DNA of 64,000 nt from Caulobacter sp. UNC358MFTsu5.1. Lineage in GTDB: Bacteria; Pseudomonadota; Alphaproteobacteria; Caulobacterales; Caulobacteraceae. The stretch covers positions 1 through 64,000 of the forward strand of contig NZ_JONW01000002.1 in NCBI RefSeq assembly GCF_000712075.1, in the 5' to 3' direction. Shown here piece after piece: positions 1-8,390 of this stretch. Within the stretch, counting starts at the first letter, position 1. Every line of letters starts with the position of its first letter. The position numbers were made by a program, and so were the translations under genes. Below the pieces are notes generated by a model that was not told the origin of the DNA, did not search any database, and was given only the letters and a program-made list of their open reading frames with translations.

Positions 1-290
1 TTAGAGAATACCGTTTCGACGAAGCCCGATCGCTCCGCGCGGTCGTTGTCCGGAAGCGCGGCGGCGCTGAGCTCTGTTCGAACCTCGCCGCCTTGAAGCC
101 TCCGACGGGCGGGCTGGAGCAACGATCTCCAGTCCCGGACCGCGAGCGTCTCACCGCCCGCCTGCTGCTCAACCGGCCCCCATCCAACGCTGTATCCGTG
201 TTCCGAGCCCAGCCGGCACCAGATGGATGGGGTTTGATCCTTTCGGACCGCCGAAGGAGCTTCCCGCTCGATCGCCCCCCGCCGCCGCAT
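1..290 (-). CDS. Possible 5' part of a gene running off the left edge
   Basis: An open minus-strand frame starts at an ATG (288-290) and stays open for about 96 codons to the window edge. The translation looks protein-like in its second half (for example GYSVGWGPVEQQ, then TLAVRDWRSLL) and vaguely resembles a PAS domain. The first 30 residues are basic and uncharacteristic, and there is no clear ribosome binding site, so the true start may be elsewhere or the gene may be decayed. I do not recognise the product. The call rests only on frame openness and composition. Confidence 0.25.
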   Translation of the reverse strand, partial: MRRRGAIEREAPSAVRKDQTPSIWCRLGSEHGYSVGWGPVEQQAGGETLAVRDWRSLLQPARRRLQGGEVRTELSAAALPDNDRAERSGFVETVFS

Positions 291-679
291 CGGTCGCTGG
301 CCATGCGCCCTTTCCCGCGTCGAGGTGGGTAAAGGATACGGGCGGTCTGGAGGGTGAGGACCAAATCGGGTCGAGAAAGTTCAGGGCGTTGAAAACGCTG
401 AACTTCATCCGCTATCCGCCGAGCATAAGTCGCCCACTCGGAACCCTCTCCCATAGGGAGAGGGTAGGGTGAGGGGTTACGACGCCAACCGGCGCGCCGG
501 CAGGGCGGTCGCAGCCAAACCTGTCAGGATGTAACCCCTCACCCTCCCGCGCCTTCGGCGCGGGCCCCTCCTCTCCCTCTGGGAGAGGGGGTATCGCTCT
601 GTCGGCCGTCCGACGGACGCGGGGCGCGGAACCTGCCTAGCCTGGGCTCGGATCAGGAGCGCGCCGAGGGGCTGGCGAC
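291..679. other. Intergenic stretch, mostly repeat D
   Basis: No convincing gene. It holds a type D inverted repeat at 444-590. The remainder is unremarkable GC-rich DNA upstream of the small protein starting at 680. Confidence 0.5.
444..590. repeat. Inverted repeat, family D (full copy)
   Basis: The outer arms are CCCTCTCCC / GGGAGAGGG hairpins with inner GTGAGGGGTTA / TAACCCCTCAC arms. Around the centre is the block CCGGCGCGCCGGCAGGG. The same architecture recurs, inverted, at 27233-27400 and as a half copy at 38594-38680. Confidence 0.8.
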
Positions 680-874
680 TTGGGGCAGACCTACACCTTC
701 GTGGCCTTGACGGCGGACGGCCGCTCGCCGTTCCTCGACGTCCGCGTCTTCGAGAACGGCGAGGACCCGGCGGTCCATGCGCGCGAACTGCTGGCCGAGC
801 ACCGCAGCTGCGCGCGGATCGAGGTCTGGGACGGCGTCGTCCGCCTGTTCGAGGTGGGGCGCGACCCCGCCTGA
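680..874 (+). CDS. Small conserved protein, paralogue of the 32.8-kb small protein
   Basis: A 64-residue protein starting at TTG (680). Its function is unknown. It is clearly homologous to the 66-residue product at 32838-33038: both run from a YTF/FTF start through a DG turn to the C-terminal block xxxEVWxGxxRLFEV (here IEVWDGVVRLFEV). Conservation of this motif in two distant genes of one window is the best evidence that this short frame is real. No signal peptide or membrane segment is visible. It is convergent with the DUF2188-like gene that follows. The TTG start is uncertain because no strong ribosome binding site precedes it. Confidence 0.7.
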   Translation: MGQTYTFVALTADGRSPFLDVRVFENGEDPAVHARELLAEHRSCARIEVWDGVVRLFEVGRDPA

Positions 875-877
875 GGC

Positions 878-1126
878 CTATTTCTTGCCGTCGACCACGT
901 GGGTGGTCGGACGGTCGTCGCCGGCCGACAGCTCGTCGCGCCAGCGGCCGCGCTCATCCTCGTAGGAGATGCCGGTGTCCTCGCCCGCGATCCGCTGCTC
1001 GCCGGCCGCGCGCTGGGCCGCGTGCAGGGCCGCGTCGTGGGTCTTGAAGGTCTCGGAGAACACGTCGCCCACCTTGTAGGCCCAGCCGCCGTCGTGCTCG
1101 ACGATGAGGTAGGTGATGTCGGTCAT
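878..1126 (-). CDS. DUF2188-like small protein
   Basis: 82 residues beginning MTDITYLIVEHDGGWAYKVG. The HDGGWAYKVGD...TFKTHDAALHAAQ pattern matches DUF2188-type proteins, small soluble proteins of unknown function that often repeat this aromatic and alanine-rich half. The start at 1126 is chosen over a longer frame to 1228 because GGAG sits about 7 nt upstream and homology begins at this methionine. It ends 4 bp from the convergent 64-residue gene. A family A repeat separates it from cobS. Confidence 0.7.
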   Translation of the reverse strand: MTDITYLIVEHDGGWAYKVGDVFSETFKTHDAALHAAQRAAGEQRIAGEDTGISYEDERGRWRDELSAGDDRPTTHVVDGKK

Positions 1127-1241
1127 GGGACGGCTCCGTTGAAAGGCTCGTTTTTGAAACTGCGCCTCGATGGCCACGGTTCCAAGCGGGAAGTCTTGAA
1201 TGGAGCGGCTGTGATCCTTCTCCCGCACGCCCTCACGCGCT

Positions 1242-1354
1242 CGTCATCCCGGGCCTTGTGCCCGGGAACCCTGGTTCAGCTCGCATGTGGAGCGCATTGG
1301 CGCGCCGCACCTGCGGCGGACAGAGGGGTCCCGGACACAAGGCCCGGGATGACG
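1242..1354. repeat. Inverted repeat, family A
   Basis: Arms begin CGTCATCCCGGGCCTTGTG and close with the complementary CACAAGGCCCGGGATGACG. A second copy lies at 36150-36278. The copy lies downstream of cobS (minus strand) and could act as a 3' stem-loop. Confidence 0.8.
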
Positions 1355-1383
1355 GCCTTAGCTGTTGGCGCTGAGATCCAGCC

Positions 1384-2391
1384 CTAAGCCACCTTCACCC
1401 GCGCCGCGCTCTCGGGCAGGTCGGTCCCGAACGCGCGCTGGAAGAACTCCGCCACGGTCGGCCGCTCCAGCTCGTCGCACTTGTTCAGGAAGGTCAGGCG
1501 GAAGGCCAGGCCGATGTCCTTGTCGAAGATCTCGGCGTTCTGGGCCCAGGTGATCACCGTGCGCGGGCTCATGACGGTCGAGATGTCACCGTTCATGAAG
1601 GCGTTGCGGGTCATGTCGGCCACGCGGACCATGGCGGCGATCGCGCGCTTGCCGTCCGGCGTGTCGTAGGACGGGTTCTTGGCCAGGACGATGCCGGCCT
1701 CGACGTCGTGGTCGAGGTAGTTCAGCGTGGTGACGATCGACCAGCGGTCCATCTGGCCTTGGTTGATCTGCTGGGTGCCGTGATAGAGGCCCGTGGTGTC
1801 GCCCAGACCGATGGTGTTGGTCGTCGAGAACAGGCGGAAGTACGGGTTGGCGCGGATGACGCGGTTCTGGTCCAGCAGGGTCAGCTTGCCGCCGGCCTCC
1901 AGCACGCGCTGGATGACGAACATCACGTCCGGGCGGCCGGCGTCGTATTCGTCGAACACCAGGGCGATCGGGCGCTGCAGGGCCCACGGAAGAATGCCTT
2001 CGCGGAATTCGGTGACCTGCTTGCCGTCCTTCAGGACGATGGCGTCCTTGCCGACCAGGTCGATCCGCGACACGTGGCTGTCGAGGTTCACCCGCACCAG
2101 CGGCCAGTTCAGCCGGGCGGCGATCTGCTCGATGTGCGTCGACTTGCCGGTGCCGTGATAGCCCTGGACCATCACCCGGCGGTCGTTGGCGAAACCGGCG
2201 CAGATGGCCTTGGTCGTCTGCGGGTCGAACCGGTAGGCGGTGTCGATGTCCGGGACGTGGCTGTCCTTGTGGCTGAAGGCGGGCACCTTCATGTCGCTGT
2301 CGACGCCGAACGCGTCGCGGAGCGTCACCCACTTGTCGGGGGCCAGGGTGATCAGGGGATCGGCGGCGTGGCTGTCGGTCAGGTCGGGCAT
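1384..2391 (-). CDS. cobS: Cobaltochelatase CobS-type AAA+ ATPase
   Basis: 335 residues. CobS is the AAA+ subunit that works with CobT and CobN to insert cobalt into hydrogenobyrinic acid diamide in aerobic cobalamin synthesis. Walker A is GYHGTGKST (residues 77-85) and Walker B is [10 protein letters not shown] (about 142-151). The conserved C-terminal region [17 protein letters not shown] is present. Length and N-terminal MKVPAFS...HVPDID are typical. A cobT partner is not found within the 1.4 kb downstream that the window shows, although the two are usually adjacent. The bolA and J-domain genes that often sit next to cobS in alphaproteobacteria are 2.4-3 kb away, with three unrelated genes between. 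Confidence 0.9.
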   Translation of the reverse strand: MPDLTDSHAADPLITLAPDKWVTLRDAFGVDSDMKVPAFSHKDSHVPDIDTAYRFDPQTTKAICAGFANDRRVMVQGYHGTGKSTHIEQIAARLNWPLVRVNLDSHVSRIDLVGKDAIVLKDGKQVTEFREGILPWALQRPIALVFDEYDAGRPDVMFVIQRVLEAGGKLTLLDQNRVIRANPYFRLFSTTNTIGLGDTTGLYHGTQQINQGQMDRWSIVTTLNYLDHDVEAGIVLAKNPSYDTPDGKRAIAAMVRVADMTRNAFMNGDISTVMSPRTVITWAQNAEIFDKDIGLAFRLTFLNKCDELERPTVAEFFQRAFGTDLPESAARVKVA

Positions 2392-2476
2392 GATGCTTTT
2401 CGCTTACCGCTTTGACGTGGGGGGAGGGAAGGGCGAAGGCCAGTCCTGCATGGAAAAAACACCGCGCGAACGCAAA

Positions 2477-2505
2477 CGCCCCGGACGGTTGGACCGTCCG
2501 GGGCG
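2477..2505 (-). terminator. Stem-loop downstream of the RcnB-like gene
   Basis: A perfect 13-bp stem CGCCCCGGACGGT with a 3-nt loop lies 36 nt past the stop of the RcnB-like gene. On the minus strand it is followed by TTTGCG, so it is a plausible intrinsic terminator with a weak U-tract. Confidence 0.65.
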
Positions 2506-2541
2506 CTCGCTACAGGTCTTGGAAGGCTCTTCGGGAAGGGC

Positions 2542-2919
2542 CTAGTTGTTGGCGATGATCACCGAAGCGATCAGGCCGGTGGCGATGGCCGCCAGGACGT
2601 ACTGGTCGTTCACGCGCTGCCAGCGATAGCCGCGGGGCGGGGCGCGCAGGCCGTGGCGGCGATAGTCGCTCACATAGTAGCCGTTGCCGCGATAGCGGGC
2701 GTCCAGGCGTTGGCCGCGCTGCCAGCGACGGTAGTCGCGGCGCTCGTCGCGGCGGTCGTAGCGATGGTCGCGGCGATCGTCGTGACGGTCGTAGCGGCTG
2801 TCGTGACGCTGGTCGTAGCGATGGTCGTCGTAACGTTGGCCCGCGGCCATGGCCGTCCCCGACAGGGCGGTCCCGGCCAGCAGGGTGGCGGCCAGGGTGG
2901 TGATGATCAGACGCTTCAT
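2542..2919 (-). CDS. RcnB-family periplasmic protein
   Basis: 125 residues with an N-terminal signal peptide (MKRLIITTLAATLLAGTALS, cleavage near AMA). A central tract is rich in Asp/His/Arg/Tyr with repeated RYDxRxD units. The C-terminal half (YRRHGLRAPPRGYRWQRVND, then a hydrophobic end) is typical of RcnB/DUF1311-like proteins. E. coli RcnB affects nickel/cobalt homeostasis, but most alphaproteobacterial members are uncharacterised, so no metal role is asserted. The start at 2919 is preferred over 2982 because AAAGGA lies 7-10 nt upstream and the signal peptide begins there. Confidence 0.8.
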   Translation of the reverse strand: MKRLIITTLAATLLAGTALSGTAMAAGQRYDDHRYDQRHDSRYDRHDDRRDHRYDRRDERRDYRRWQRGQRLDARYRGNGYYVSDYRRHGLRAPPRGYRWQRVNDQYVLAAIATGLIASVIIANN

Positions 2920-2945
2920 AACGAGGTCCTTTCCTGTTGCGTGGC

Positions 2946-2983
2946 AGTCCGACACTGCCGAACCTCTTCGATAGTCCGACACT
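2946..2983. promoter_or_regulatory. Direct repeat upstream of the RcnB-like gene
   Basis: AGTCCGACACT occurs twice, at 2946-2956 and 2973-2983, offset by 27 bp (between two and three helical turns). It lies just upstream of the RcnB-like start, where an activator or repressor site would be expected. No factor can be named. Confidence 0.35.
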
Positions 2984-3036
2984 AGCGAGAGTGGTTTGGA
3001 CCGGGGATGAACGGCGCTGGTCAGGAATGGTTCATC

Positions 3037-3056
3037 ATGTTTCGAGGGCGAAACAT
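3037..3056. promoter_or_regulatory. Inverted repeat between divergent genes
   Basis: ATGTTTCG-AGGG-CGAAACAT has perfect 8-bp arms. It lies in the divergent gap between the RcnB-like gene and the PAP2 phosphatase, 60 bp before the latter. It could be an operator or an RNA hairpin. Confidence 0.4.
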
Positions 3057-3116
3057 TTCGATGATCGCCTAGAATACTGGAGGGCGCGAAATCCAGTTTT
3101 GTGCGTTCACTTGCAC

Positions 3117-3863
3117 ATGATGCGTTTTCCAGCCTTTCGACCTCGCCGGGATTTGCCGCGACTGCTCGCGGCGGCGCGTGGCGAGCTCGGCGCCGTGGCC
3201 GCCCTGCTGGTGCTGGCGGGCGGCGCCCTGGCCTTCCTGGACCTGTCCGAGGACGTGGCCGAGGGCGACACCGCCGCCTTCGACCTGGCCGTGCTCAAGG
3301 CCCTGCGGCTGCCGGGCGATCCCAACAGCCTGGTCGGGCCCAAATGGCTGCACGTGGCCGCCGCCGACGTGACCGCCCTGGGCTCGATCACCGTGCTGAC
3401 CCTGGTCGTGACCCTGGCCCTGGCCCTGATGCTCAGCCTCAGGCGCTGGAGCGAGGCCCTGGTGGTGCTGGTCGGGGCCGGCGGCGGGGTGGCGATCAGC
3501 CAGGGCCTCAAGCAGCTGTTCGGGCGCGAGCGGCCGGACATTGTCTATCGCGCGGTCGAGGCGGCCAATCCCAGCTTCCCCTCCGGCCACGCCATGCTGT
3601 CGGCCGTGGTGTTCCTGACCCTGGGCGCCCTGGCGGCGCGGTTCGCCACCCTCAAGCGGGTCAAGGCCCTGGCCCTGGGCGCGGCGGTGCTGCTGAGCCT
3701 GCTGGTCGGGGCGTCGCGGATCTATCTGGGCGTCCACTGGACCAGCGACGTCCTGGCCGGCTGGAGCCTGGGCGCGGCCTGGGCCATGGCCTGCTGGGTG
3801 GCGGCGTGGTGGTGGGAACGCAGGACGGGGCGGCGGCTCGACCCGGGTCGCGAAGGTCGATAG
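3117..3863 (+). CDS. PAP2-family membrane phosphatase
   Basis: 248 residues, an integral membrane protein with about five to six hydrophobic segments. It carries all three motifs of the PAP2/phosphatidic-acid-phosphatase superfamily: KQLFGRERP, the PSGH motif in NPSFPSGHAM, and SRIYLGVHWTSD. Such proteins dephosphorylate lipid phosphates such as undecaprenyl pyrophosphate or phosphatidylglycerol phosphate; the substrate cannot be told from sequence. The start is uncertain: two adjacent ATGs (3117, 3120) lack a good ribosome binding site, though homology begins soon after. Confidence 0.85.
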   Translation: MMRFPAFRPRRDLPRLLAAARGELGAVAALLVLAGGALAFLDLSEDVAEGDTAAFDLAVLKALRLPGDPNSLVGPKWLHVAAADVTALGSITVLTLVVTLALALMLSLRRWSEALVVLVGAGGGVAISQGLKQLFGRERPDIVYRAVEAANPSFPSGHAMLSAVVFLTLGALAARFATLKRVKALALGAAVLLSLLVGASRIYLGVHWTSDVLAGWSLGAAWAMACWVAAWWWERRTGRRLDPGREGR

Positions 3864-3891
3864 TCTCCCTGGGGTTGCGAGGGGGCGGGTG

Positions 3892-4746
3892 ATGCGGAAA
3901 GCGGGTTTCGCGGGCGGTGTCGTCATGGTCGTCGCCGCGACCCTGGCGGCCTGCGAGGCGCCCGACGCGCCGGCGCCGGTCCCGGCTCGCCCGGCCCCAA
4001 CGGCCGCGATCGACCCCAACGCCATGACCCCCGCCGAGATCGAGGCCGACCGCCAGCAGAATCTCGCCTTCGAGCGCGACCAGGAGACGGCGCCGTTTTC
4101 CCGCTGGCCGGGCGTCGCGCGGCGGCAGGGCGACGTCCTGGTCGTCCATGTCGGCGGCCGCGACGTCGCCAGCTTCACCGACACCGGCTATTGCGACGGC
4201 TTCGACCAGTGCGCCCGCTGGCGCTTCCGGGGCGTCTGGCGCCTGGGCGGGCGCGACTATCCGTGGCTGACCTTCTTCCACGGCGAGGGCGAGGAGATGG
4301 CCTATCTGGTCGACGCCGCCGGCGGACTGGTCAGCGCCTTGGGCGACCCCTCGGCCTCTCCGGACGGCCGCTGGCTGGTGATCGCCAATGAGGATCCGGA
4401 CAGCGGCGGCGGCGTGAGCGTCTTCGAAGCCGGCCCGCGCGGCCTGCGGCTGGCGGCGGCCAGCGACATCGCCGCCTGCCGGGCGGGGGCGTGGAAGGAC
4501 AACGGACGGCTGGCCGTGACCTGCGCCGAGTCCGACCCGGCGAAGGGCGAGCGGCTGGTGGCGGCCGACCTGGTCGCGGGCGAGGTCGGGTGGCGGATCG
4601 AGCCTCGCGCCGAGCTGGACGCCAAGACGCGCCAGCCCCTGGCCCGGCCGAGCCGGCCTCTGGTCGGCCTCGACGTGCCGCTGATCCTGAACGAGCACCC
4701 CGCCGACGTCGCCTACGAGGTCGAGAAGGGCTACCGGCTGCTTTGA
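3892..4746 (+). CDS. Putative lipoprotein, function unknown
   Basis: 284 residues beginning with a lipoprotein signal: hydrophobic GGVVMVVAATLAAC with a LAAC lipobox at about residue 21, followed by a Pro/Ala-rich linker (APVPARPAPTAA). The mature part is mixed, with a DGRWLVIANEDPDSGGG segment reminiscent of a beta-propeller blade. I do not recognise a named family. GAGG at 3879-3882 supports the start at ATG 3892 (GTG 3889 is adjacent). It follows the PAP2 gene by 28 bp and may be co-transcribed with it. Confidence 0.65.
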   Translation: MRKAGFAGGVVMVVAATLAACEAPDAPAPVPARPAPTAAIDPNAMTPAEIEADRQQNLAFERDQETAPFSRWPGVARRQGDVLVVHVGGRDVASFTDTGYCDGFDQCARWRFRGVWRLGGRDYPWLTFFHGEGEEMAYLVDAAGGLVSALGDPSASPDGRWLVIANEDPDSGGGVSVFEAGPRGLRLAAASDIAACRAGAWKDNGRLAVTCAESDPAKGERLVAADLVAGEVGWRIEPRAELDAKTRQPLARPSRPLVGLDVPLILNEHPADVAYEVEKGYRLL

Positions 4747-4759
4747 GCGGAGAAGGCCG

Positions 4760-5410
4760 CTACTTCGCCAGCCCGGACTTCTGCAGGGTCTTGTAGGCCT
4801 TGATCACCCGCTGGAGCTTGTGCTCGGCGCTGCGGTCGCCGCCGTTCATGTCCGGGTGGCAGCGCTTGAGCAGGTCCTTGTAGCGGGCGCGGATCGCCGC
4901 GCCGTCGGCGCCGGCCTCCAGGTCGAGGTCGGCCAGGGCCTGGCGTTCCAGCTTGCCCAGCTGGCGGCCGGCGGCGGCCGATTCGGCCTTGCGCTGCTGG
5001 GCGCGGAACAGGCCGAACGGATCGTTCAGGTGACGGGCGTCGCGGGCGGCGGCGGCGGCGGCCTCGCGCGAGCGCGAGTCGGCCTTCATCGACCAGGTCG
5101 GCCGGCCGCCGGTCATCTTCTCCTGCTCCTGCTGGGCGCGGATCTGGCCCTCGCTCATGCCGGCGTAGAAGTTCCAGTTCTTGTTGTACTCGGCCGCGTG
5201 GCGCTGGCAGAAATTGTAGTAGACCCCCGGCAGGTCGCGCGACTTGGGCGCCTTGGCCGTGGCGGCCGAGCGGCATTCGGGGTGATCGCAGCGCACTTCG
5301 CCCGGTTTCAGGGCGTAGACGTCGTTCTCCCGCGCCGCTTCCTCCGGCGATTTCGGGGGGCGGACACGGATGTCGAAAAACTTGGGGCGATATTCGAAGT
5401 CGGCGCTCAT
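4760..5410 (-). CDS. J-domain (DnaJ-like) co-chaperone
   Basis: 216 residues with a C-terminal J domain (roughly 150-216) carrying the invariant HPD in LLKRCHPDMNGGD. This stimulates Hsp70/DnaK ATPase. The N-terminal part (FEYRPKFFDIRVRPP, then a Cys/His-containing segment CDHPECRSAA...FCQRHAAEYNKNW) matches the alphaproteobacterial family found next to bolA and cobS. It is divergent from bolA, with 59 bp between start codons. The client is unknown. Confidence 0.9.
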   Translation of the reverse strand: MSADFEYRPKFFDIRVRPPKSPEEAARENDVYALKPGEVRCDHPECRSAATAKAPKSRDLPGVYYNFCQRHAAEYNKNWNFYAGMSEGQIRAQQEQEKMTGGRPTWSMKADSRSREAAAAAARDARHLNDPFGLFRAQQRKAESAAAGRQLGKLERQALADLDLEAGADGAAIRARYKDLLKRCHPDMNGGDRSAEHKLQRVIKAYKTLQKSGLAK

Positions 5411-5469
5411 GGCGCTTAGAGTAAGCCGCAGCTATTTGCGTTCAAGGATTGACAAGCAAGGAAGCCGCC

Positions 5470-5742
5470 ATGGGCGCCGTCGCAGACACCATCGCCGCCA
5501 AACTGAACCGCGCGTTTTCGCCGACGAGGCTGGAGGTCGTCGACGACAGCCACCGCCATCAGGGCCATGCCGGACATCGCGAGGGCGGGGAGAGCCACTT
5601 CAACCTGCTGATCGAGGCCGAGGCCTTTGCGGGCAAGGCCCGCGTGCAGCGCCAGCGCCTGATCTTCCAGGCCCTGGCCGAGGAGATGGCGGGCCCCGTG
5701 CACGCCCTGTCGATCGTCGCCAAGGCGCCGGGCGAAGCTTGA
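5470..5742 (+). CDS. bolA: BolA-family protein
   Basis: 90 residues with the BolA-fold signature: LEVVDDSHRHQGH, then GGESHFNLLIEAEAF and RQRLIFQALAEEM, ending VHALSIVAK. BolA proteins partner monothiol glutaredoxins in iron-sulfur handling and influence envelope shape under stress. The start at 5470 is chosen over 5449 because AAGGAAG sits 6-8 nt upstream and homologues begin at this methionine. It is divergent from the J-domain gene, a conserved alphaproteobacterial arrangement. Confidence 0.9.
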   Translation: MGAVADTIAAKLNRAFSPTRLEVVDDSHRHQGHAGHREGGESHFNLLIEAEAFAGKARVQRQRLIFQALAEEMAGPVHALSIVAKAPGEA

Positions 5743-5846
5743 CCCTTTGGCGTGAAAACGGGCTTGCCAGGGCGGCCCGCGACTGATTGCCTCTGCGCCC
5801 GGCGCGATCCCGCAAAGACGCGGTTTCCGCCGGCGACGAGGCCGGC

Positions 5847-6290
5847 ATGAGCGCAACCGACACCACCACCCCGATCCCCATCTTCCTGGACGAGGACAGC
5901 GAGGCCGCCCTGGCCGCCGCCCTGCCGGCCCTGCTGGCGCGGTCCTACGCCCGCTATTCGAACTTCACGGTCGCCGCCGCGGTGATTGACGCCGACGGTC
6001 GCGCCCACCTGGGGGTCAATGTCGAGAACGCCGCCTATCCGTCGGGCACCTGCGCCGAGCAGACGGCGATCGGGGCGATGGTCACGGCGGGCGGGCGCAA
6101 GATCGCCAAGGTGCTGATCGCCGCCGGCTCCGACGCCGTGGTCCAGCCCTGCGGCGCCTGCCGCCAGCGCATCGCCGAATTCGCCGCCGACACCTGCGAG
6201 ATCGTCTCGGTCCAGGGCGGCAAGGCCACGCGCCGCACGCCGTTCTGGAGCCTGCTGCCCGACTCGTTCGGCCCCAGGGACCTGGATTGA
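5847..6290 (+). CDS. cdd: Cytidine deaminase
   Basis: 147 residues. It deaminates cytidine and deoxycytidine to uridine forms in pyrimidine salvage. Zinc and catalytic residues are visible: TCAEQTA (Cys69, Glu71) and PCGACRQ (Cys102, Cys105). The YSNFTVAAAVIDADG and GVNVENAAYPSG blocks bind nucleoside. The length fits the homotetrameric class. The start at 5847 fits family length; a longer frame to 5787 adds an implausible basic leader. No obvious strong ribosome binding site precedes it. Confidence 0.9.
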   Translation: MSATDTTTPIPIFLDEDSEAALAAALPALLARSYARYSNFTVAAAVIDADGRAHLGVNVENAAYPSGTCAEQTAIGAMVTAGGRKIAKVLIAAGSDAVVQPCGACRQRIAEFAADTCEIVSVQGGKATRRTPFWSLLPDSFGPRDLD

Positions 6291-6315
6291 GGAATCTGGA
6301 CTAGCGGCAACGAAA

Positions 6316-6339
6316 AAGGGCGGCCCGCAGGCCGCCCTT
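6316..6339 (-). terminator. Intrinsic terminator of the S9 peptidase gene
   Basis: A 10-bp stem AAGGGCGGCC / GGCCGCCCTT with a 4-nt loop. On the minus strand it runs into TTTTTCG, 20 nt after the peptidase stop codon. It may also serve cdd on the plus strand, where no U-tract follows. Confidence 0.85.
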
Positions 6340-6359
6340 CCCGAGGTTCCGGAAACCGG

Positions 6360-8390
6360 TCAGAGGCCGCCGGGGCCGCAGTCGGTCTTCAGGTAGTTCT
6401 CGATCTCGGTCAGCTGGGTCTCCAGCATGGCCGGGGTCATGAAGTTGTACTGGTGACCCATGTCCTTGATCTCAAGGTACTTGTAGGTCTTGCCGGCCGC
6501 TTTCAGCGCGCCGACGAAGCGGCGGGATTCCTCGACCTCGACCGTCTGGTCGCGATCGCCGTGATAGATGAAGATCGGGATCGAGACGTTCTTGGCGTTG
6601 GGCATCGGGTCCATGCCGTCGATGGTCGGGCGCTGGTATTCCCGCAGGAAGCGGTCGTTGAAGGTCTCGCCCTGGAAGCGCTTGATCTCGGCCACGCCCG
6701 CCCCGGCCACCGAGCACTGGTAGAGGCCGTTGGGACGGATGGCGGCGGCGTAGGCCGCGTAGCCGCCGTAGGAGTAGCCGAACAGGGCGATGCGGTCGGG
6801 CGCGGCCAGCTTCTGGTCGATCAGGTACTTGGCCGCGTCGTCGTTGTCGTCCTGCATGGTCTTGCCCCACTGGGCGTCGCCGGCCCGGGCCAGCTTGGAG
6901 CCCCAGCCTTCCGACCCGCGGAACTGGGGCTGGATCACCACATAGCCCCGGGCGGTGAAGTACTTGGTCCAGCCCGAGACGTCCCAGTCCAGATGGTCGC
7001 GGGCCGAGGGGCCGCCGTGCGGCAGGACGATGGCGGGGTAGGGGCCCTCGCCGTAGACGTCCTTGGGCGGGGTGTGCAGGAAGGCCGGGATCATCAGGCC
7101 GTCGCGGGCCTTGTATTCCACCAGCCGAGACTCGCCCAGCTTGGCGGCGGCCAGCTGCGGGCGCGACTTGCCCAGCAGGGTCAGCTTGGTCCCGTCGGTC
7201 AGCAGGTAGTATTCCGGCGGCAGGTTCGGGCCCGACTTGCGGATCAGGACGTACTTCTTGTCCTTGGACCAGTCGGCGATCTCGGCGCCCGCGCCGTCGG
7301 GATAGCTGAACTTGGCGGTGGGCGCGCCGCCGGGATCGGTCCAGGCCAGGCTGACGGTCTTGACCCCGAGAGCGGACGGCAGGTTCTTGGCGACGCCCGC
7401 CAGGGTGGGGTCGACCCAGTAGTTGCGAGCGGTCTCGGCCTCGTAGTCGAAGCCCAGCAGCTTGCCGTCGTCGTCGAGGATCGGACCGCCCGCGTCGAAC
7501 AGTTTGATCTCGAAGGCCGGCTCCGTGATCTTCTTCTGCGCGATGTCGTACTCGTAGATACCGGTCTTGTCGGCGTCGCCCTGGCGGACGTTGACATAGA
7601 TGATGTTGGGGTCGTCGCTGAAGCCGACCACGGTCATCAGGTTGCGGTCCTTGGCGTAGGAGCGCCAGTGCTCCACCCATTCGCCGGTCTTCGGATCGCG
7701 GATCTGTTGGCCGATATAGACCTTGCCGGCGTCGAAATCGACCTTCTGGCGGGCGCGCAGCTCGCCCTTGTGGTCGGCCTGCAGGCCGCCGAAGTGGTCG
7801 GAGCCCCGGGTCACCCGGTCGGCCGAGCCGTCGTACAGGTCGACCTTGTAGACGTCGCCCGAGCCGGTGAAGTTGGTGTTCAGCACCAGGATGTGGCGCG
7901 GATCGTTGGGCATCCGGCTCAGGATCGAGGGGTTGCTGACGGCCTGGGCGAACTGCTCGTCCTCGGTCTTGCCCCGGTTCTCGGGCAGGGCCGGCTTCCA
8001 GTCCGAGCCCTTCAGGTCGGTGATGTAGAGCTTCTGCAGGTGGGTCTTGGTCGCGCCGTAGGTCCAGGTCTGCTGGGCCAGGACCGCCAGGCGGTCGTTC
8101 TTGACGAAGTTCATCCCCATCAGCTGCATCTTGGCCGAGCCCAGGATGGTCGGGGCCTTGTCGGGATTGGCGGTCTCCCAGATGGCGATGACCTTGTTCT
8201 CGCCGTCCTGCGAGACCAGGCCGGCGATGTGCTGGCCGTCCGGCGAGATGCTGACGTTGTCGATCTGGGCGTAGCGGGCGAAGTCCTTGGCGACCGGCGG
8301 CGCGGCCGGCGCCTGGGCCTGAACCGCCAAGGGCGCCGTCGCCAGACAGAATGCGGCGCCGACGAGCAATCCTAAATTGTATGAACGCAT
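6360..8390 (-). CDS. Secreted S9-family prolyl oligopeptidase-like peptidase
   Basis: 676 residues: a signal peptide (GLLVGAAFCLATAPLAVQAQ), a beta-propeller-like middle of WD-type repeats, and a C-terminal alpha/beta hydrolase domain. The likely triad is Ser540 in GYSYGGY, Asp614 in HGDRDQT and His646 in DMGHQ. Family members release di- or oligopeptides in the periplasm and often adjoin TonB receptors, as here, where the gene is divergent from one. The start at ATG 8390 is preferred over TTG 8402, since a GAGGA lies 14 nt upstream of the ATG but only 2 nt from the TTG. Confidence 0.9.
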   Translation of the reverse strand: MRSYNLGLLVGAAFCLATAPLAVQAQAPAAPPVAKDFARYAQIDNVSISPDGQHIAGLVSQDGENKVIAIWETANPDKAPTILGSAKMQLMGMNFVKNDRLAVLAQQTWTYGATKTHLQKLYITDLKGSDWKPALPENRGKTEDEQFAQAVSNPSILSRMPNDPRHILVLNTNFTGSGDVYKVDLYDGSADRVTRGSDHFGGLQADHKGELRARQKVDFDAGKVYIGQQIRDPKTGEWVEHWRSYAKDRNLMTVVGFSDDPNIIYVNVRQGDADKTGIYEYDIAQKKITEPAFEIKLFDAGGPILDDDGKLLGFDYEAETARNYWVDPTLAGVAKNLPSALGVKTVSLAWTDPGGAPTAKFSYPDGAGAEIADWSKDKKYVLIRKSGPNLPPEYYLLTDGTKLTLLGKSRPQLAAAKLGESRLVEYKARDGLMIPAFLHTPPKDVYGEGPYPAIVLPHGGPSARDHLDWDVSGWTKYFTARGYVVIQPQFRGSEGWGSKLARAGDAQWGKTMQDDNDDAAKYLIDQKLAAPDRIALFGYSYGGYAAYAAAIRPNGLYQCSVAGAGVAEIKRFQGETFNDRFLREYQRPTIDGMDPMPNAKNVSIPIFIYHGDRDQTVEVEESRRFVGALKAAGKTYKYLEIKDMGHQYNFMTPAMLETQLTEIENYLKTDCGPGGL

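Noticed and set aside
6453..8375. A 640-codon open frame opposite the S9 peptidase
   Set aside because: Antisense shadow of a gene with an intact catalytic triad.
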